A stretch of DNA of 64,000 nt from Prorocentrum cordatum (Eukaryota; Sar; Dinophyceae; Prorocentrales; Prorocentraceae): contig CAUYUJ010004313.1 in the NCBI GenBank assembly GCA_963575745.1, positions 288,795-352,794 on the forward strand. The letters run 5' to 3'. Both the position numbers and the translations under genes were made by a program. Positions 20,266 to 32,275 of this stretch are shown here, one piece after another (the first letter of the stretch is position 1; the number at the start of each line of letters is the position of its first letter). The notes below the pieces were generated by a model that made no database searches, was not told the origin of the DNA, and was given only the letters and a program-made list of their open reading frames with translations.

Positions 20266-20689
20266 TGCGCGCGGAGTCCTCGGGTCCGGTGCCAGCTCCT
20301 TCCCCCAGCGCCCCGAGCGCTCCCGGGGCGACGCCATAGACGCAGCGCGGACCCAGGAAAGCCGCGCAGGCCTCCGGAAAGTGTGATGTTCATGCGGTGC
20401 TGTGTTCTTCTGTCCGATGCGCGAGGGTCAGAGTCCCGAAACCAAGCAGCAAGCCCAGTGCGAACAAACCACCACGCGCGGATGTCAGGAACATCCGGCC
20501 TCCTCCTCCTCCTCCTCCTCTCATTCCTTCTCCTTCATCTCCCGAGGGTCCGTTCTGGCAAGATCTTTCAGGCGGGCCCAGACGTGACCACAATGGCGCC
20601 CCAGGAGGCCGAAAAGAAGAAAGAGCGCCCTAACCACCTTGCCCACTCCTCATCCCATCCCCCCCTCTCCTTCCCCATCGTCGGACGAC

Positions 20690-20775
20690 ACAGGCTTTCG
20701 GGTAATAACTCGGGCCTGAAGCGGCCGTTCGGTACGACTCCGGCATCCCCAGAACGCCCGCGAGGAGGCGCCGCT
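20690..20775. repeat. Short dispersed repeat shared with 60465-60545
   Basis: GGCTTTCGGGTAATAA and GCGGCCGTTCGGTACGA recur with substitutions at 60465-60545, in the same order and spacing. Function unknown. Confidence 0.5.
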
Positions 20776-20839
20776 TATGGAAACCGCCCCGAGAACCGAA
20801 ATCATCAGAACACTCCCACAAACCGAAGACGACGACAAC

Positions 20840-21300
20840 CTCGGCAACGACCTTGACGACGACGACGACGGCGGCGGCGTCGGCGGCGGCGGCGACTGCG
20901 GCGGCGGCAACGGCGACGCTGACGACGACGACGGCGACGACGACGACCTCAACGGCCGCGCCTCTTCGCAGGGGCCCTGGGCGCACGGCCTCCGTGGGCA
21001 GCAGCGCCCGCAGGCGGCGGGCCTGCGCGGCCGCCGGGCACCCGGGGCAGAGCTGCGCCTCGGCGGCCTGCGCGAGCGCTCGTCGTCGTGCGCCGGTGGG
21101 CAGCCGCCGACGACAGCAACAAGCGATTACCACCGACGACCGCGGCCGTCGCCATCGTCGTCGCACGCCGTGCGTCGCACGTCGTCGCGCGGCGACGTCC
21201 TCGCCGTGGCCGTCGTCCACGACGTCGCGCTCGCCCTCTCCTTCACCTCCTCCTCCTCCTCCTCCTCCTCCTCCTCCTCCTCCTCCTCTTCCTCCTCTTA
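20840..21300. repeat. GAC/GGC tract, coding-like island and (TCC)n
   Basis: 20850-20960 consists of GACGAC/GGCGGC triplets; 21243-21298 is (TCC)n. Between them a minus-strand stretch reads LAQAAEAQLCPGCPAAAQAR and RLRALLPTEAVRPG, which may be one exon bounded by trinucleotide tracts; no family recognised. Confidence 0.55.
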
Positions 21301-21329
21301 ATCCTTATCTTAGAGCACTCACAGAGGGT

Positions 21330-21545
21330 GTCGGAGCAGGTGGGGTGCAAGGATCGCACCACATCGCTGATGCATCACCGATACATCGGCGATGCATCGG
21401 CGATGCATCGGCGACGCTGGCGATGCATCGGCGACGCTGGCGCGGAGAGAATCGGGTTCCACATCAAGCCGTATCGCCGATGCATCGGCGATGCGGCGCG
21501 ATCCTCCGACACATCTGCTCGGACCCAATTTGGGAGGCCTGGGCC
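21330..21545. mobile_element. GRE-5 inverted-repeat element, copy 1
   Basis: Ends TCGGAGCAGGTGGGGTGCAA and the inverse CCGACACATCTGCTCGGACC, with a core of repeated CATCGGCGATG units (including the palindrome GATGCATC). Full copy at 59244-59490; half-copies near 15925 and 16311. Confidence 0.72.
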
Positions 21546-22740
21546 CCCCTTAGCGTGAACGAGACCCACATATCCGACAAGAGACAATATGTTTTTTTTC
21601 AATCATGGAGATGTTTCTCGATTCCGTCCCCCAGGGGCTGTCATTGGCCCCAGAACAATCAAATACAGATCTGGGACGAAAAGCTACCCCCGTGGAAGGG
21701 ATCAGGACCCCTGCGGCCGCGCTTCACAAAAAACATCGTCGGATGTCTGGGGACGACCCGCGATCCACACGCGACCCACCCCGCGCCTGCCCCCTCACTC
21801 CTACCCTCAACTGCGATGTGCTGCGTGTCTACGACTTCAACTCTTGGTGTTGTCGGCCTCCTGGAGCCAGATTCTCATCAAAGTCGCTGCCAAAACGCGC
21901 CCCGAGGCAGGTGCAGAGGACCCCCAGCCTCACCACGGGCCTGACCAAAATCTCGAGGCATACCCAGCCATGACGACGAGGGCTCCCCAGAAGACCAAGC
22001 CCAAAAGGCCAACCAAAAAGGAAACGCGTTGGAATCTCCACCTCCTTCCCTCCCCTCCTCCCACTCCTCCCTCCTTCCTTCCGTCCTCCTCCATTCCTGC
22101 CCCCTTCTCCTTCTCCGGGTCCCTCCCTTCTTCCTTGCCGCTGCCACCCCAATGGGGGGGGGGGCACCAGGTGCGAACCCGGCACCAGCTCCAGTGGCGC
22201 GCATGCCCCGCCGTCCGACAGGGCAACCTCGAGGCTGTGCCATCGAGGCCAGCGTGGATAGGGAGGAGGAGAGGGAGGCGGGGGGGGGCGGTGCAGGAGG
22301 GCGAGGGGGAGGAGGAGAGGGATGAAGAGACAAACGAGGTGGAGGGGAGCAGGAAGAGCGGGGGGGAAGGATAACATGATGCCGAAGAGGATGAGGTCGG
22401 CCAGTGTGGGAATTCAAGGGAACATGAACAGCATTGCACGAGGCACCGCTCCTCGTCCGTCAGCCCTGACCTCGAGGGAAGCAGCGAACGAGGCCAGACG
22501 AACAGGAGCATGATTTACGCACGATGGCACAGCGACCTCACGCGGAGGCTTCCGCGGGCCGCCGTCGTGGCGCCCTGCGCGGGGAAGGGGGGTCTGACGC
22601 GCGACCCGATGGGCCACCATCATTGCGAAGCATGAGCGGCATGGCGGTTGAGGAGGAGCAAGAGGTGCAAGAGGACGACGACGGCAACGACGATGACACG
22701 GCGGAACATGGCGAGGAGGCTGATGCGCTGCAGGAGCTGG
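21546..22740. other. No recognised gene; diverged GRE-3 and TCC-rich DNA
   Basis: 21885-22030 keeps the GRE-3 core order (CTGACCA, TCTCGAGGCATACCCAG, GACGAGGGCTCCCCAGAAGA). 22040-22140 is TCC-rich and 22260-22345 GGA/GGG-rich. ATCTGGGACGAAAAG at 21679 recurs at 58826. Confidence 0.5.
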
Positions 22741-22749
22741 GCAGGGAGG

Positions 22750-22797
22750 GCTCCTCCTCCTCCTCCTCCTCCTCCTCCTCCTCCTCCTCCTCCTCAA
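22750..22797. repeat. (TCC)n tract
   Basis: About 15 TCC triplets followed by C/T-rich DNA to about 22960. No gene recognised from here to 23500. Confidence 0.85.
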
Positions 22798-23518
22798 CCT
22801 CCACTTCCGACCCCCATTCCCTCCGACCCTCGTCCATCCCTCCTCGGCCCCCTTCCCCGCCCTCCTTCCCCTCCCCATAATTACCCCACCACCTCACTTT
22901 CTGACTCCTCCCTCCACCTTCCTCTCCTTCCCCCCCACTTCCCCGACGCCACCTCCCATCCCCAAGCCTCCGACGCCGCGTTCCCTCGAACATCACGTAA
23001 GGTTTCTATAGCATGCGTCTAACGCCCAGTGAAAAACCCTGGGCCCCCGAAGTCGGTGGCCATCGAGCGCCCCCCTCGTACCCCCCCGTCAGTGCAACTC
23101 CGTAAAGCTGTTCAGGGCATTCTGCCGCAAGGGTACACGTGGCCCCCGGACCAGTCGACCCCTGCCACGGACGTTTCTATGGCCAGCGGAAGCCCAAAAC
23201 ATTCTCCAGACGACGGAAATAACAAAACCATTCCGTCTGCAATTTTTCCCAGACGTTGGGAGTGATTGGTCCTCCTCCCTGGACATCTGGCCCCAGACCT
23301 CTCCTGGGGTGCGCGCTCTGGCGCGTGCCGGCCAGCATCAATGTCGAAGGGAGCGCAAACGCAGCGGCGAGGACGCGACTCAGGCGGCCCAGAGAAGACA
23401 AACAACGGTGCAGATCGACAAACCCAGACATCCGCCGATCTCTCAATGTTTCAATCTGCGTCCTACGGTAGCCGAATCAAATATTGTCAAACTAGCAAAT
23501 GGAAACAAGATCGGGAAT

Positions 23519-23830
23519 CAGTGGGGCGAGTGTGTCTCCCGTTGTCTCCCGTGGCGTGCAGCAGTAAAATTAGCGTTAGAAATGCTGCCAATAGTATTAA
23601 GCCTAAACGTACTCTCCTTTACCCGTTTTGAATGACTTGTAAAGGGTAAGGGGCTCGGGTTCGGGTCCAGAGTCAGTAAGACGAGTTTGTTTCCCGTTGT
23701 CTCCCGTGGCGCGCAGCAGTAAAATTCGCTCTAGAAATGCTGCTACTACTATTCGGCCTAACCGTGCTCTGTGTTACCCGCTCTGGATGAATGGTAAAAA
23801 GGTGAGGGCTCTGGCTCGGATCTGGGAGCG
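23519..23830. repeat. 156-bp direct duplication
   Basis: GTTGTCTCCCGTGGCG occurs at 23541 and 23697, with similarity across the whole 156-bp unit, including a GCAGCAGTAAAATT...TGCTGC hairpin in each copy. Divergence of roughly a fifth suggests an old duplication. Confidence 0.8.
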
Positions 23831-24420
23831 CGCGAACACCAAACCAAACATACGACATGCAGATCTTGATCTTGAAGTGCAAAGGAATCCCTGATGAATC
23901 GCAACGCCTTTGACCCACGCAGGAAAAATGTGTTATATGAAGCCCCAACCGAGTCCACGAGGAAATTGCAGCGCCTCTGCTTTCGACCAACAAATCCTTG
24001 TTGCATTTAACCCGAATTTCGGGGGAAAACAAACCTACCTCGCTTTTGACCACCCTCGCTTCCAAGAGATACCAAACAATGCCAAATTGCGGCCTGTACT
24101 GGCCAGGACGCTTGACGAGGAGGCGCGTGGTATGGCTTGGTTTTGCCTGGAAGCGAAAGCGGGGGAGGTAATTCACGCTCTGAGAATTAGAATCCAAAAA
24201 GAGACCGCAGCTCCTCTGGCTTCCACGGGAAATCATTCGTTTTGTGTTGAACGTGACAAGGGCTTCCCAAGGAAATCGCAGCGCCTGTCCTCTACAGACA
24301 ACGAGTCTTGTCATGAGTTTGACAGAATCCCACCAGCCCTCTGGGCGCAGGTGGTCTAGGGCGTTTCCTTTCCCAACCTCCATCCTTTCCCAGCCGACTA
24401 AGGGGTCCAAAATATTCTCC
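23831..24420. other. No recognised gene; weak internal repeat
   Basis: GGAAAT(T/C)GCAGCGCCT occurs near 23962 and 24270 with diverged flanks. Composition is noticeably less G+C-rich than elsewhere. No convincing frame. Confidence 0.4.
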
Positions 24421-26600
24421 TAATCGTGTATTCGTTGGGAGCCCGGGTCGCGCAGGGCCGAGATGTTTCCCTTCGCGTCATCAGCCAACCTGGCCATCGG
24501 CTCCATGACCTGCTGAGAGGACATGTCGTCTGGTGCTGTGGCACTGCTTGGGGCGACTGGCCGAGATCCAATACCACGGGGCACATGCATGTGTCCAGCA
24601 TTCCCAAGTTAACGCTGTCCAGAAATATCACATGGTCGGGGGCGTCCTCGATGTCAAGTCTGGCCAGCCAGTGCGCAAGTTCGTCCGTGCCATGGACCCT
24701 CGGGTCTTTGTCCCCGTGAATGGTTTCGTTGACGCGTGCCGCCCGCAGCTCCTTTAGCCGATCGTCCTTCCCGATGATGTGTCGTGCGACCAGTCCAGCG
24801 GCCCATCGTTTGCCATCCCATTCCGCGTCTGGCACCAATCCGTCGGTAGCGAGCCCCGACGGAGGAAACGTCCAGGACAGGGTGGAACAGGCCAGGACGT
24901 TGTGCCAGTTGACGTCCAACCTGTTGTCCGGCACCTCGTACTGGTTCTCCAGCGCGTAGAAGATGTCATTGGCAACTGAATTGGTGCGTCTGAGGTGCAC
25001 GCGCTTTTGAACTGGCGCGTGTCCAGGTGTGTCGCTGTTGTCGTCGGTCCACGCTTGGAAGAACATGTCGAGTCTTGCGTTGGCCACGCCCGGCAGCTGC
25101 GGGATCCTGATGTCCGGGAACATTTTCTTGATTGCGGCCACTCTCTGGACTGGGTTCGGGTTGTGGCGACGTCTCCGATAGTGACCCGCACTCGTCGTCG
25201 TCGTCGCCGCGTGGTACTCGCGCTCTTTCTTTGCCAAGTGCGAGGGCGAGGCCACCCGCGTCCTCTTTCCTCTTCTTGGATGCCCGCGCTGTGGGGGGGG
25301 ACTGGATACATCGATGGCGTGTCACGCACAAGGATGCGGTTGATGACGGATGGAGCAGCGTCAAAGATGTGAGCAAGACAGTTCCCGCAGTACCATCCAG
25401 AGTTCCAGTTGCCACTCGTCCAGCGGCCGATCCAGTTGCCCCAGGAAGGTAGGCTGCACTGCTCTGCGTCCTCCACGCCAGGAGTCGGTCGCCAGACGAA
25501 GCACCCAACAGCTGGCTGCCCGTGTTTCCATGTGCGCAGCAGCTTGGGCTCTGGGCAGCCGTCGCACGTTGCACTGTAGGTCCCAGACTTCAGTCCCTCT
25601 GTGCCGAAGCGGTCGTCGCCAGGTCGGGTTGGGGGATTCGGTGCGCCTGTCGCCTTGGGGTCGTTGGCTGAGTCCGGTGCGAAAAGTAGGTCACGTAGCA
25701 GGCAGTCGGCGGTTGGGCTTGCGATTTTGGCTAGCCCAGTTGGGAGGTGCTCAAGCGGTGTCAGACTGACAGCTGTGGGCCTGCTTTTCTGTAGGTTGGC
25801 CAGCTTTTCGCGCATCGTGTCTCCTGCGGGGGCGTCAGCATCTTGCTTCTCGAGGCTCTCCACCCAGCGCCCAACGCACAGCCAACGGCAGTTGAGTCCC
25901 TCGTGCCACCCTGCAATCCTCGCCGTTGCCAGTCGTTGACGCATATCGTTGTCCCAGGTGCCCTCGATGTTTGTGGAGGGGCCTCTGGGTCGTCGCAGTA
26001 GAAGCTGGCAGTGTTCTGTGGCGCCGGGAAGCGCCGGTCTCCTGTTCGGAGCCTTTTCGGTGTCATTGTGGCGCCCACTTTCGCTGTAGGGGGTTCAGGT
26101 ATGAGAAGGTCCTTTTGGTCCATCGCTCGCACTGGGCCAGCATAGTACAGCCTCTGGTCCGGCGTGCGCCCGAGATGCTTGTGATTCATTGTGATGGATT
26201 TGTAAAGCCAGCAGATGGTGCAGCTGGTTGTCTCGTTGTCAGGCTGGTCGTTGGTAGGAGGCAGCGGTAATTTGAGCGGTTCAATGAGCTGATCGATCAC
26301 CGGAAGGATACCTTTGATGTGAAAGTAAGGCCGCTTGCATTCCTCCCACGTTGACGGGCACCAGGCTTGTTTCGAGACGTCGTGATGGTGGCTGGTAGTT
26401 ATGAGCACACCCGCGTGTCTTACCGCGTCAGTGAATCTCCGATGCAGGTTCTGGTAGTCGCGATTGGAAACCTTCCATGTCAGGCCAAACTGCGTCCAGA
26501 AATGAAGGTCTTTTGCAACGGATGTGGTGCCAGTTGAGCTGCCATGTTTACATATGCCCAAAACGGCCCCCCACGATATCCCCTGACCTTTCTTCTTCGG
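24420..26600 (-). CDS. Unrecognised protein with two frame changes
   Basis: Three long minus-strand frames succeed one another: about 26561-25965, 25965 to about 25260, and 25255-24430. Their composition is protein-like (balanced Trp, Asp, His and Asn), unlike the Pro/Ser/Arg frames around. The first shift needs only a one-base change near 25965-25975, after a YCDDPEAP stretch. The second, near 25260, adjoins a KKRKED-like basic stretch and could be a short intron or damage. Cys pairs (CDGCPEP; later WYCGNC) may bind zinc. The last third reads FPDIRIPQLPGVANARLDMF, WHNVLACSTLSWTFPP and DAPDHVIFLDSVNLG. I recognise no family. It could be a horizontally acquired or selfish-element gene given the lower G+C of this segment, or an ordinary gene with one or two short introns. 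Start not determined. Confidence 0.5.
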
Positions 26601-26994
26601 AAAATTGGAAGAGACAGGTAGTTGGTTCCCGAAGCGCTAGCATCATCATCACCAGTGCCGTGCAGGTCTGAGCACATGCAATGAAGTCAGTTGGCATGTA
26701 GTCACTTTAGATGATGTTTCCAGGCCGTCCATCCCTGGATGAAGTTGGTGCATTGGACACTGTGTCGTCGCGGCACTCCATACCGTGGGTAGCTGTTTGT
26801 CCATGCCAGCTGGCGAACCCCGACAGTCCTTGGATGCGCGTTTCTGTAGACAGCCTTTTGGTCTTTCAGGCAGGTCGGCCACAGCGAGCGACGTGCTCTC
26901 GCCGCCCCAGCTGTGGCCAAGCCCGACTGCACGCATCAGGCACGCCCTGGCACGCTGGCGGGGATACGCGCAGCGTCAAGAATAGAAATGGTCA

Positions 26995-27220
26995 TGAAAG
27001 TAGTAGCAGTAGTAGTCACAATAAAAGACGGGATAAACACAATCGTAGCCGGAATAACCGTAGGCGTTGTAACCGTAAAGAAGTAGTAGTCGTAATTGTA
27101 GTAGTAATCGTAGTCGTCGTAGTAGTACTAGTCGTAGTAACAATGGTAGTAGTCGTAGTAGTAGTAGTAGTAGTAGTAGTAGCAATCGTACTGATAGTAG
27201 TCGTAGTAGTAGTAGTAGTA

Positions 27221-27252
<32 letters not shown>

Positions 27253-27278
27253 CGTAGTAGTAGTAGTAGTAGTAATAT

Positions 27279-27353
<75 letters not shown>

Positions 27354-27594
27354 TAGTAGTAGTAGTAGTAGTAGTAGTTGTTGTTGTAGTAATAATTTTA
27401 GTAGTACGACAGGTAGTAGTAACAGTAGTAGTAGCAGTAGTAGTAGTTGCCGTAGTAGTAGTAGTAGCAGTAATATCAGAAGCAGCAATCGTGATAGCCG
27501 TTTTAGTAGCAGTGATAGTGATACTCAAAGTAGTGGTAGTAGTAGTAGTGGTAGTTGAAGTACTCGTAGTCGTAGTAGTAGTAGTACTGGTCGC

Positions 27595-27644
<50 letters not shown>

Positions 27645-28033
27645 TGGTAGTTGGCGTTGTTGTGGTAGTTAGTAGTTAGTAGATAGAACCAGTAGTGAGT
27701 AGTTAGTCGTTGTAGTAGTGGTAGTAGTAGTCGCAGTAGTAGTAGTAGTTGTAGTAGTAGTAGTAGTAGTAGAAATAGTAGTAGTAGTAGCATTAACAGT
27801 AGTACTGCTACTAATAGTAGTAGTGGCAATCGTAGTAGCAGTAGTCGTAATAGTAATCGTAGTACTGATACGGATAGTGATAGTCAAAGTAGTCGTAGTA
27901 GTAGTGGTAGTAGTATTAGTCGTAGTAGTAGTAGTAGTCATAGTAGTAGCAGTGGTAGTAGAAGTAGTAGCAATAGTAGTAAGAGTAGTGGTAGTAATCG
28001 TAAAAGTAGTCGTATAATACTGATAGTAGTAGC

Positions 28034-28077
<44 letters not shown>

Positions 28078-28086
28078 TACTAGTTG

Positions 28087-28146
<60 letters not shown>

Positions 28147-28300
28147 GACTACTACTACGACTACTACTACTACTACTACTACTACTAGTAGTAGTAGTAG
28201 TAATAATAGTAGTGGTAGTGGTAGTGGTAGTGGTAGTGGTAGTGGTGGTGGTAGTTGTAGTAGTAGTAGTAGTAGTAGTCGTCGTCGTCGCCGTCGACGT
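26995..28300. repeat. Giant (AGT)n trinucleotide array with inversion
   Basis: About 1.3 kb of AGT triplets with AGC, CGT and AAT variants. At about 28082 the strand changes to (ACT)n and returns to AGT at about 28186, so a hundred-base block is inverted and can pair with its flanks. Poly-Val, poly-Leu and poly-Thr frames here are translations of the array. It ends in GTC/GTGG triplets. Confidence 0.95.
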
Positions 28301-28344
28301 CGGAGTCGTGGTGGCCATGCAAATGATACGATATCAGGTAGTTG

Positions 28345-28625
28345 CAGAGACCATTGTCAGGTCTGCTGCCGCAGTGAAGTCCTCCCGACCGTTTCCCCAG
28401 GGGTAGTTCTTCGCCACAGCTCCATGTTTCGCAGACCCCGGGCCCGATGACGACCCCCGAGGACTTGGACCCCGAGGACTGGGAACCTCGACCCCCCCCC
28501 CCCCCCCTGCAGCAAAGCGCGGAGCACGACCTGGAAGTTCGCTGCCGCGGCGGGCGCCTCCCCGGGCGCGGACTTGTAGCTGTCGCGGTGGAACCCCTGC
28601 ACGGCGCCCGCGGGGGGGGGAGGGC
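28345..28625 (-). CDS. Candidate exons of an unrecognised gene
   Basis: About 28615-28515 reads GAVQGFHRDSYKSAPGEAPA and AANFQVVLRALLQ, ending at a C-run. Downstream 28430-28345 reads NYPWGNGREDFTAAADLTMV before a stop. The two are separated by a G/C run with no clear splice pair. The FHRD sequence resembles an H-x-D iron ligand only superficially. The exons end immediately before the AGT array. Confidence 0.35.
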
Positions 28626-28837
28626 GAGGGACATCGAGCTCGAGTCCGGGGCCCCCTCGCGTTGTGGAACAATCACGACGGGAGGTCGCTGACCGTGTGC
28701 GGCCCCTGGGGGCCCTCGCCGGGCCCTGGTCCTGGGGAAGGGTGTCGAGACTTCCGGGGCCCACGCTGTGAAACATGGTTGGCCAACGCACCAGGAACGC
28801 ACCAAGAACTCTTCGTCCCCTCCCCCCTCCTCGCCCC

Positions 28838-28875
28838 TCGTCTTCCTCCTCCTCCTCCTCTTCCTCCACCTCCTC
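28838..28875. repeat. Short (TCC)n tract
   Basis: TCCTCCTCC run with CTTCC interruptions. Sequence from here to 29397 shows no recognised gene. Confidence 0.7.
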
Positions 28876-29397
28876 TCTGGCGGAGAACATGTCAGTTTAC
28901 ACATTGTCATAGTTCTTTCTGCAGGCTGCTTACGACCGCGCCGCTGCGAGCCGGGACACTGCCTTCTGCCAGCGGCAGTGCGTGCAGTAGCCGCGCACTG
29001 CAACCGATGTGCCGTCCAAAGCACGGTTCGGACTCGATGCATGGTCGCGTTTTCGAGACACCGGATTGGGCAACGGACAAAATTGCGATGCTGGAGGTAT
29101 CGATCGTAATGTACCGTGCCAAGGGTTGTGCTGTGTTGTGCCGTGCTGAATTGAGATGTGTCATGCCGCGATGGATATTGCGTTGTGCACTATAGTGTTG
29201 TGGATCACGTTGTCCTGAGCATCCAAATCCTGACCGGCCTGATCTGAAGCTTACGCTGGAGCTGCCTGAGCGCATCGCTGGACCAAAGCTGGTTGCAGTC
29301 GAAACGTGCGAGACACTCCATCAACTCGAACTTAACATCCGACTCAATCCCGAAACGGGACGAGACGACACGGAACACATATGGCGCATGGTCGAAC

Positions 29398-30180
29398 CAC
29401 GGGATGTGCCAGGGGCACACGAGAGGCTGCGCCAGGGGACGTGTCAGGGGACGTTTCAGGGGACGTGCCGTGGACGTCTCAGGGACCTGCCACTGGACGT
29501 ACGAAGGCGCATGCCGGAGGACGTCATGCCAGAGGACGTCCCAAAGGACGACCCACAGGCGACGTGGAAGCGGACGCGCCAGGGGCGCCGAGTGGCATGT
29601 CCGGAGGCGTGCCAGGGGGGCGTGCCAGGAAGCGGCACGCCAGTGATCGTCGCAGTGGACGCTCCCGGGGACGCGCCACGGATCGGGCAGGGGAACGCCA
29701 GAGGACGAGCCAAGGGAAGCGCTGGAGGACAAGCCACTGGATGTGCCAGAAGACGAGAGGACACGTGCCAGGGGGCGTGCCAGGCCACGTCATGCCAGGG
29801 GACGTCCCAGGGGACGCGCCAGGGGACGTGGGAAGAGACGCGCCACAGAACGGGCAGAGGAAGCGGCAGAGGACGAGCCAGGGAACGCGCAAGAGGGCGA
29901 GCCAGGGAACGCGCCACGGGACGAGGGAGCGGACGAGCCAGGGAACGTGCCATGGGACGAGCGAGCGGACGAGCCAGGGAGCGTGCCACGGGACATACCA
30001 GTGGACGTGCCAGGTGACGATGCAGTGGACACGCCAAGGGACGTGACAGTGAAAGTGCCAGGGGGCACGCCAAGGAACGTGCCAAGGGACGCGCCGCAGA
30101 CGTGCTATGGGACGCGCAAGCCAGGGGACGTGTTAGGGGACGCGAGAGGGGACGTGCCACGGAACCGGGAACGCGCCCGA
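29398..30180. repeat. 12-bp minisatellite GGACGTGCCAGG
   Basis: About 60 degenerate copies of GGGACGTGCCAG-like units with 11-13 bp spacing. Because the unit is a multiple of three, frames stay open on both strands (Gly-Arg-Ala-Arg or Leu-Ala-Arg-Pro repeats), so they are not evidence of protein. Confidence 0.9.
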
Positions 30181-30254
30181 GCATAGATGCCGCGTCCGCG
30201 CTCCGAGCGCCACGACACCCTGGAAAGTACGCTGCGCCATAGCGATTGCGCTCG

Positions 30255-30330
30255 TTCCTGGGCGGGGTGGGCCTATCAGAGGCCCCCATCGGCGATCAAC
30301 GGGCGACTGGGAGTCGATGCATCCCCCCGT
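30255..30330. repeat. GRE-7 short dispersed repeat, copy 2
   Basis: TCCTGGGCGGGGTGGGC and CATCGGCGATCAACGGGCGA match 16725-16795 (copy 1) in order. Confidence 0.5.
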
Positions 30331-30504
30331 TGGGCCCATCCCAGACATGCGATGTCCTGACATGTTCCCAACCATCCTGTGGTGTTGGGCCCTCGTTTTG
30401 AAGAGACAGCGCCCCGCGTTCATTCCTTCCCGCTGCCCCCATCCCTCCTTCCCCTCCTCCCTCCTGCCATCCGCTTCGTCATCGTCATCGGCATCGGCAT
30501 CAGC

Positions 30505-31000
30505 TTCGTAGGGAGCTCCACCGAAGGCCCCAGCGGAGGCGTGGCACCGCCGCCTCATTTTGGCATACCCCTCACACGGTTCGTGGCCCCATAGGGAGCT
30601 CCACCGAAGGCCCCAGTGGGAGCTTCCACAAGGCACCGCCCCATTTTGGCACACCCCTCAGACGGTTCATGGCCCCATAAAGAGCTCCACCGAAGGCCCC
30701 AGCGGGAGCGTCCGCATGGCTTCGCCGCTCCATTTCGCTACACCCCTTACACAGTTCGTGGCCCCATAGGGAGCTCCACCGAAGGCCCCAGCGGGAGCGT
30801 CCGCATGGCACCGCCGACCCATTTCGACACGCCCCCTCACACGGATCGTAGCCCCAAAAGGAGCTCCACCGAAGGCCCGTGTGGGGGCGTCAGCATGGCA
30901 CCTCTGCCCCATTTCGGCGCACCCCTCACACGGTTCGTGGCCCAAGGGAGAGCTCCACCGAAGGCCACAGCGGGAGCGTCCGCATGGCACGGGCCGCGCA
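30505..31000 (+). repeat. Left arm: about 90-bp tandem repeats
   Basis: GAGCTCCACCGAAGGCC recurs near 30511, 30595, 30681, 30771, 30861 and 30951. Each unit also has CGTCCGCATGGCACC and CCCCTCACACGGTTCGTGGC. Confidence 0.9.
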
Positions 31001-31289
31001 CGGGTCTCGAGCGAAACCAAGAAGACTCTCCGCTCGCCCACGTCAGCTTTTCTCCCGCTCATGCACGCCGCACTCCTTTTTGCTGCCCCTCCTCCTTTGT
31101 CTCCTCAGCACGGGGTTCCCAGAAGTCCCAACCATTTCTCCAGGACCAACGTTGCATCCTGAGCTGTGTTTGGCGGTCCCAGGGCCGGGTGAGTGCCTCC
31201 AAAGGCCGAAATTAGCCTGACGGAGGACCCAACCACATGCTGCTGCGAGTACCGCGAGGGAGAGGATACGCGGCGCGATACCCGTGCGC
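31001..31289. other. Unique centre of the foldback element
   Basis: No transposase-like motif. A minus-strand stretch reads SGRKADVGERRVFLVSLETR, but it continues into repeats. It may be spacer DNA captured between the inverted arms. Confidence 0.5.
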
Positions 31290-32275
31290 GGCCCGTGCCA
31301 TGCGGACGCTCCCGCTGGAGCCTGCCGCGGAGCTCCCGTTGGGGCCACGAACGTTGTGAAGGGTGTGCCAAAATGGGGCCGCGGTGCCATGCGGACGCCC
31401 CCACTGCGGCCTTCGGTAGAACTCACTATGGGGGCCACGAAACGTGTGAGGCGTGTGCCGAAATGGGGCGGCGGTGCCATGCGGACGCTCCCGCCGGGGC
31501 CTTCGGTGGAGATCCCTATGGGGCCACAAACTGTGTGAGGATGCGCCGAACTATGGGGCCACGAAACGTGTGAGGCGTGTGCCGAAATGGGGAGGCGGTG
31601 CCGGACGCTCCCGCTGGGGCCTTCGGTGGAGCTCCCTATGGGGCCACAAACTGTGTGAGGATGCGCCGAACTATGGGGCCACGAAACGTGTGAGGCGTGT
31701 GCCGAAATGGGGAGGCGGTGCCGGACGCTCCCGCTGGGGCCTTCGGTGGAGCTCCCTATGGGGCCACAAACTGTGTGAGGATGCGCCGAACTATGGGGCC
31801 ACGAAACGTGTGAGGCGTGTGCCGAAATGGGGAGGCGGTGCCGGACGCTCCCGCTGGGGCCTTCGGTGCAGCTCCCTATGGTAACACGAACCGTGTGAGG
31901 GGTGTGCCAAAATGGGGCGGCGGTGCCATGCGGACTCTCCCGCTGGGGCCTCCGGTGGCTCCCTATGAGGCCACGAGCCCTGTGAGGGGTGTGCCAAAAT
32001 GGGGCGGCGGTGCCATGCGGACGCTCCCGCTGCGGCCTTCGGTGGAGCTCCCCATGGGGCCACGAGCCGTGTGAGGGGCGTGCCAACATGGGGCGGCGGT
32101 GCCATGCGGACGCTCCCACTGGGGCCTTCGGTGGAGCTCCCTATGGGGCCACGAACCGTGTGAGGGGTGTGCCAAAATGGGGCGGCGGTGCCATGCGGAC
32201 GCTCCCGCTGAGGCCTTCGGTGGAGCTCCCTATGGAGCCACGACCCGCGTGAGGGGTGTGCCAGAATGGGATGGG
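31290..32275 (-). repeat. Right arm: inverted 90- and 120-bp repeats
   Basis: About ten inverted units. Three consecutive units beginning near 31510, 31630 and 31750 are 120 bp and nearly identical, each with a 30-bp extra block AACTGTGTGAGGATGCGCCG. That indicates recent local amplification within the arm. Confidence 0.9.

Noticed and set aside
20853-21944. 363-codon Thr/Ala/Pro-rich plus-strand frame
   Set aside because: It begins in a GAC/GGC triplet tract, crosses a TCC tract and GRE-5, and has no family pattern.
26711-27679. Poly-Val membrane-like protein
   Set aside because: Translation of the AGT array; poly-Leu and poly-Thr appear in the other frames.
29381-30289. Three long frames rich in Gly/Arg or Leu/Ala/Pro
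   Set aside because: A 12-bp minisatellite keeps frames open on both strands regardless of selection.
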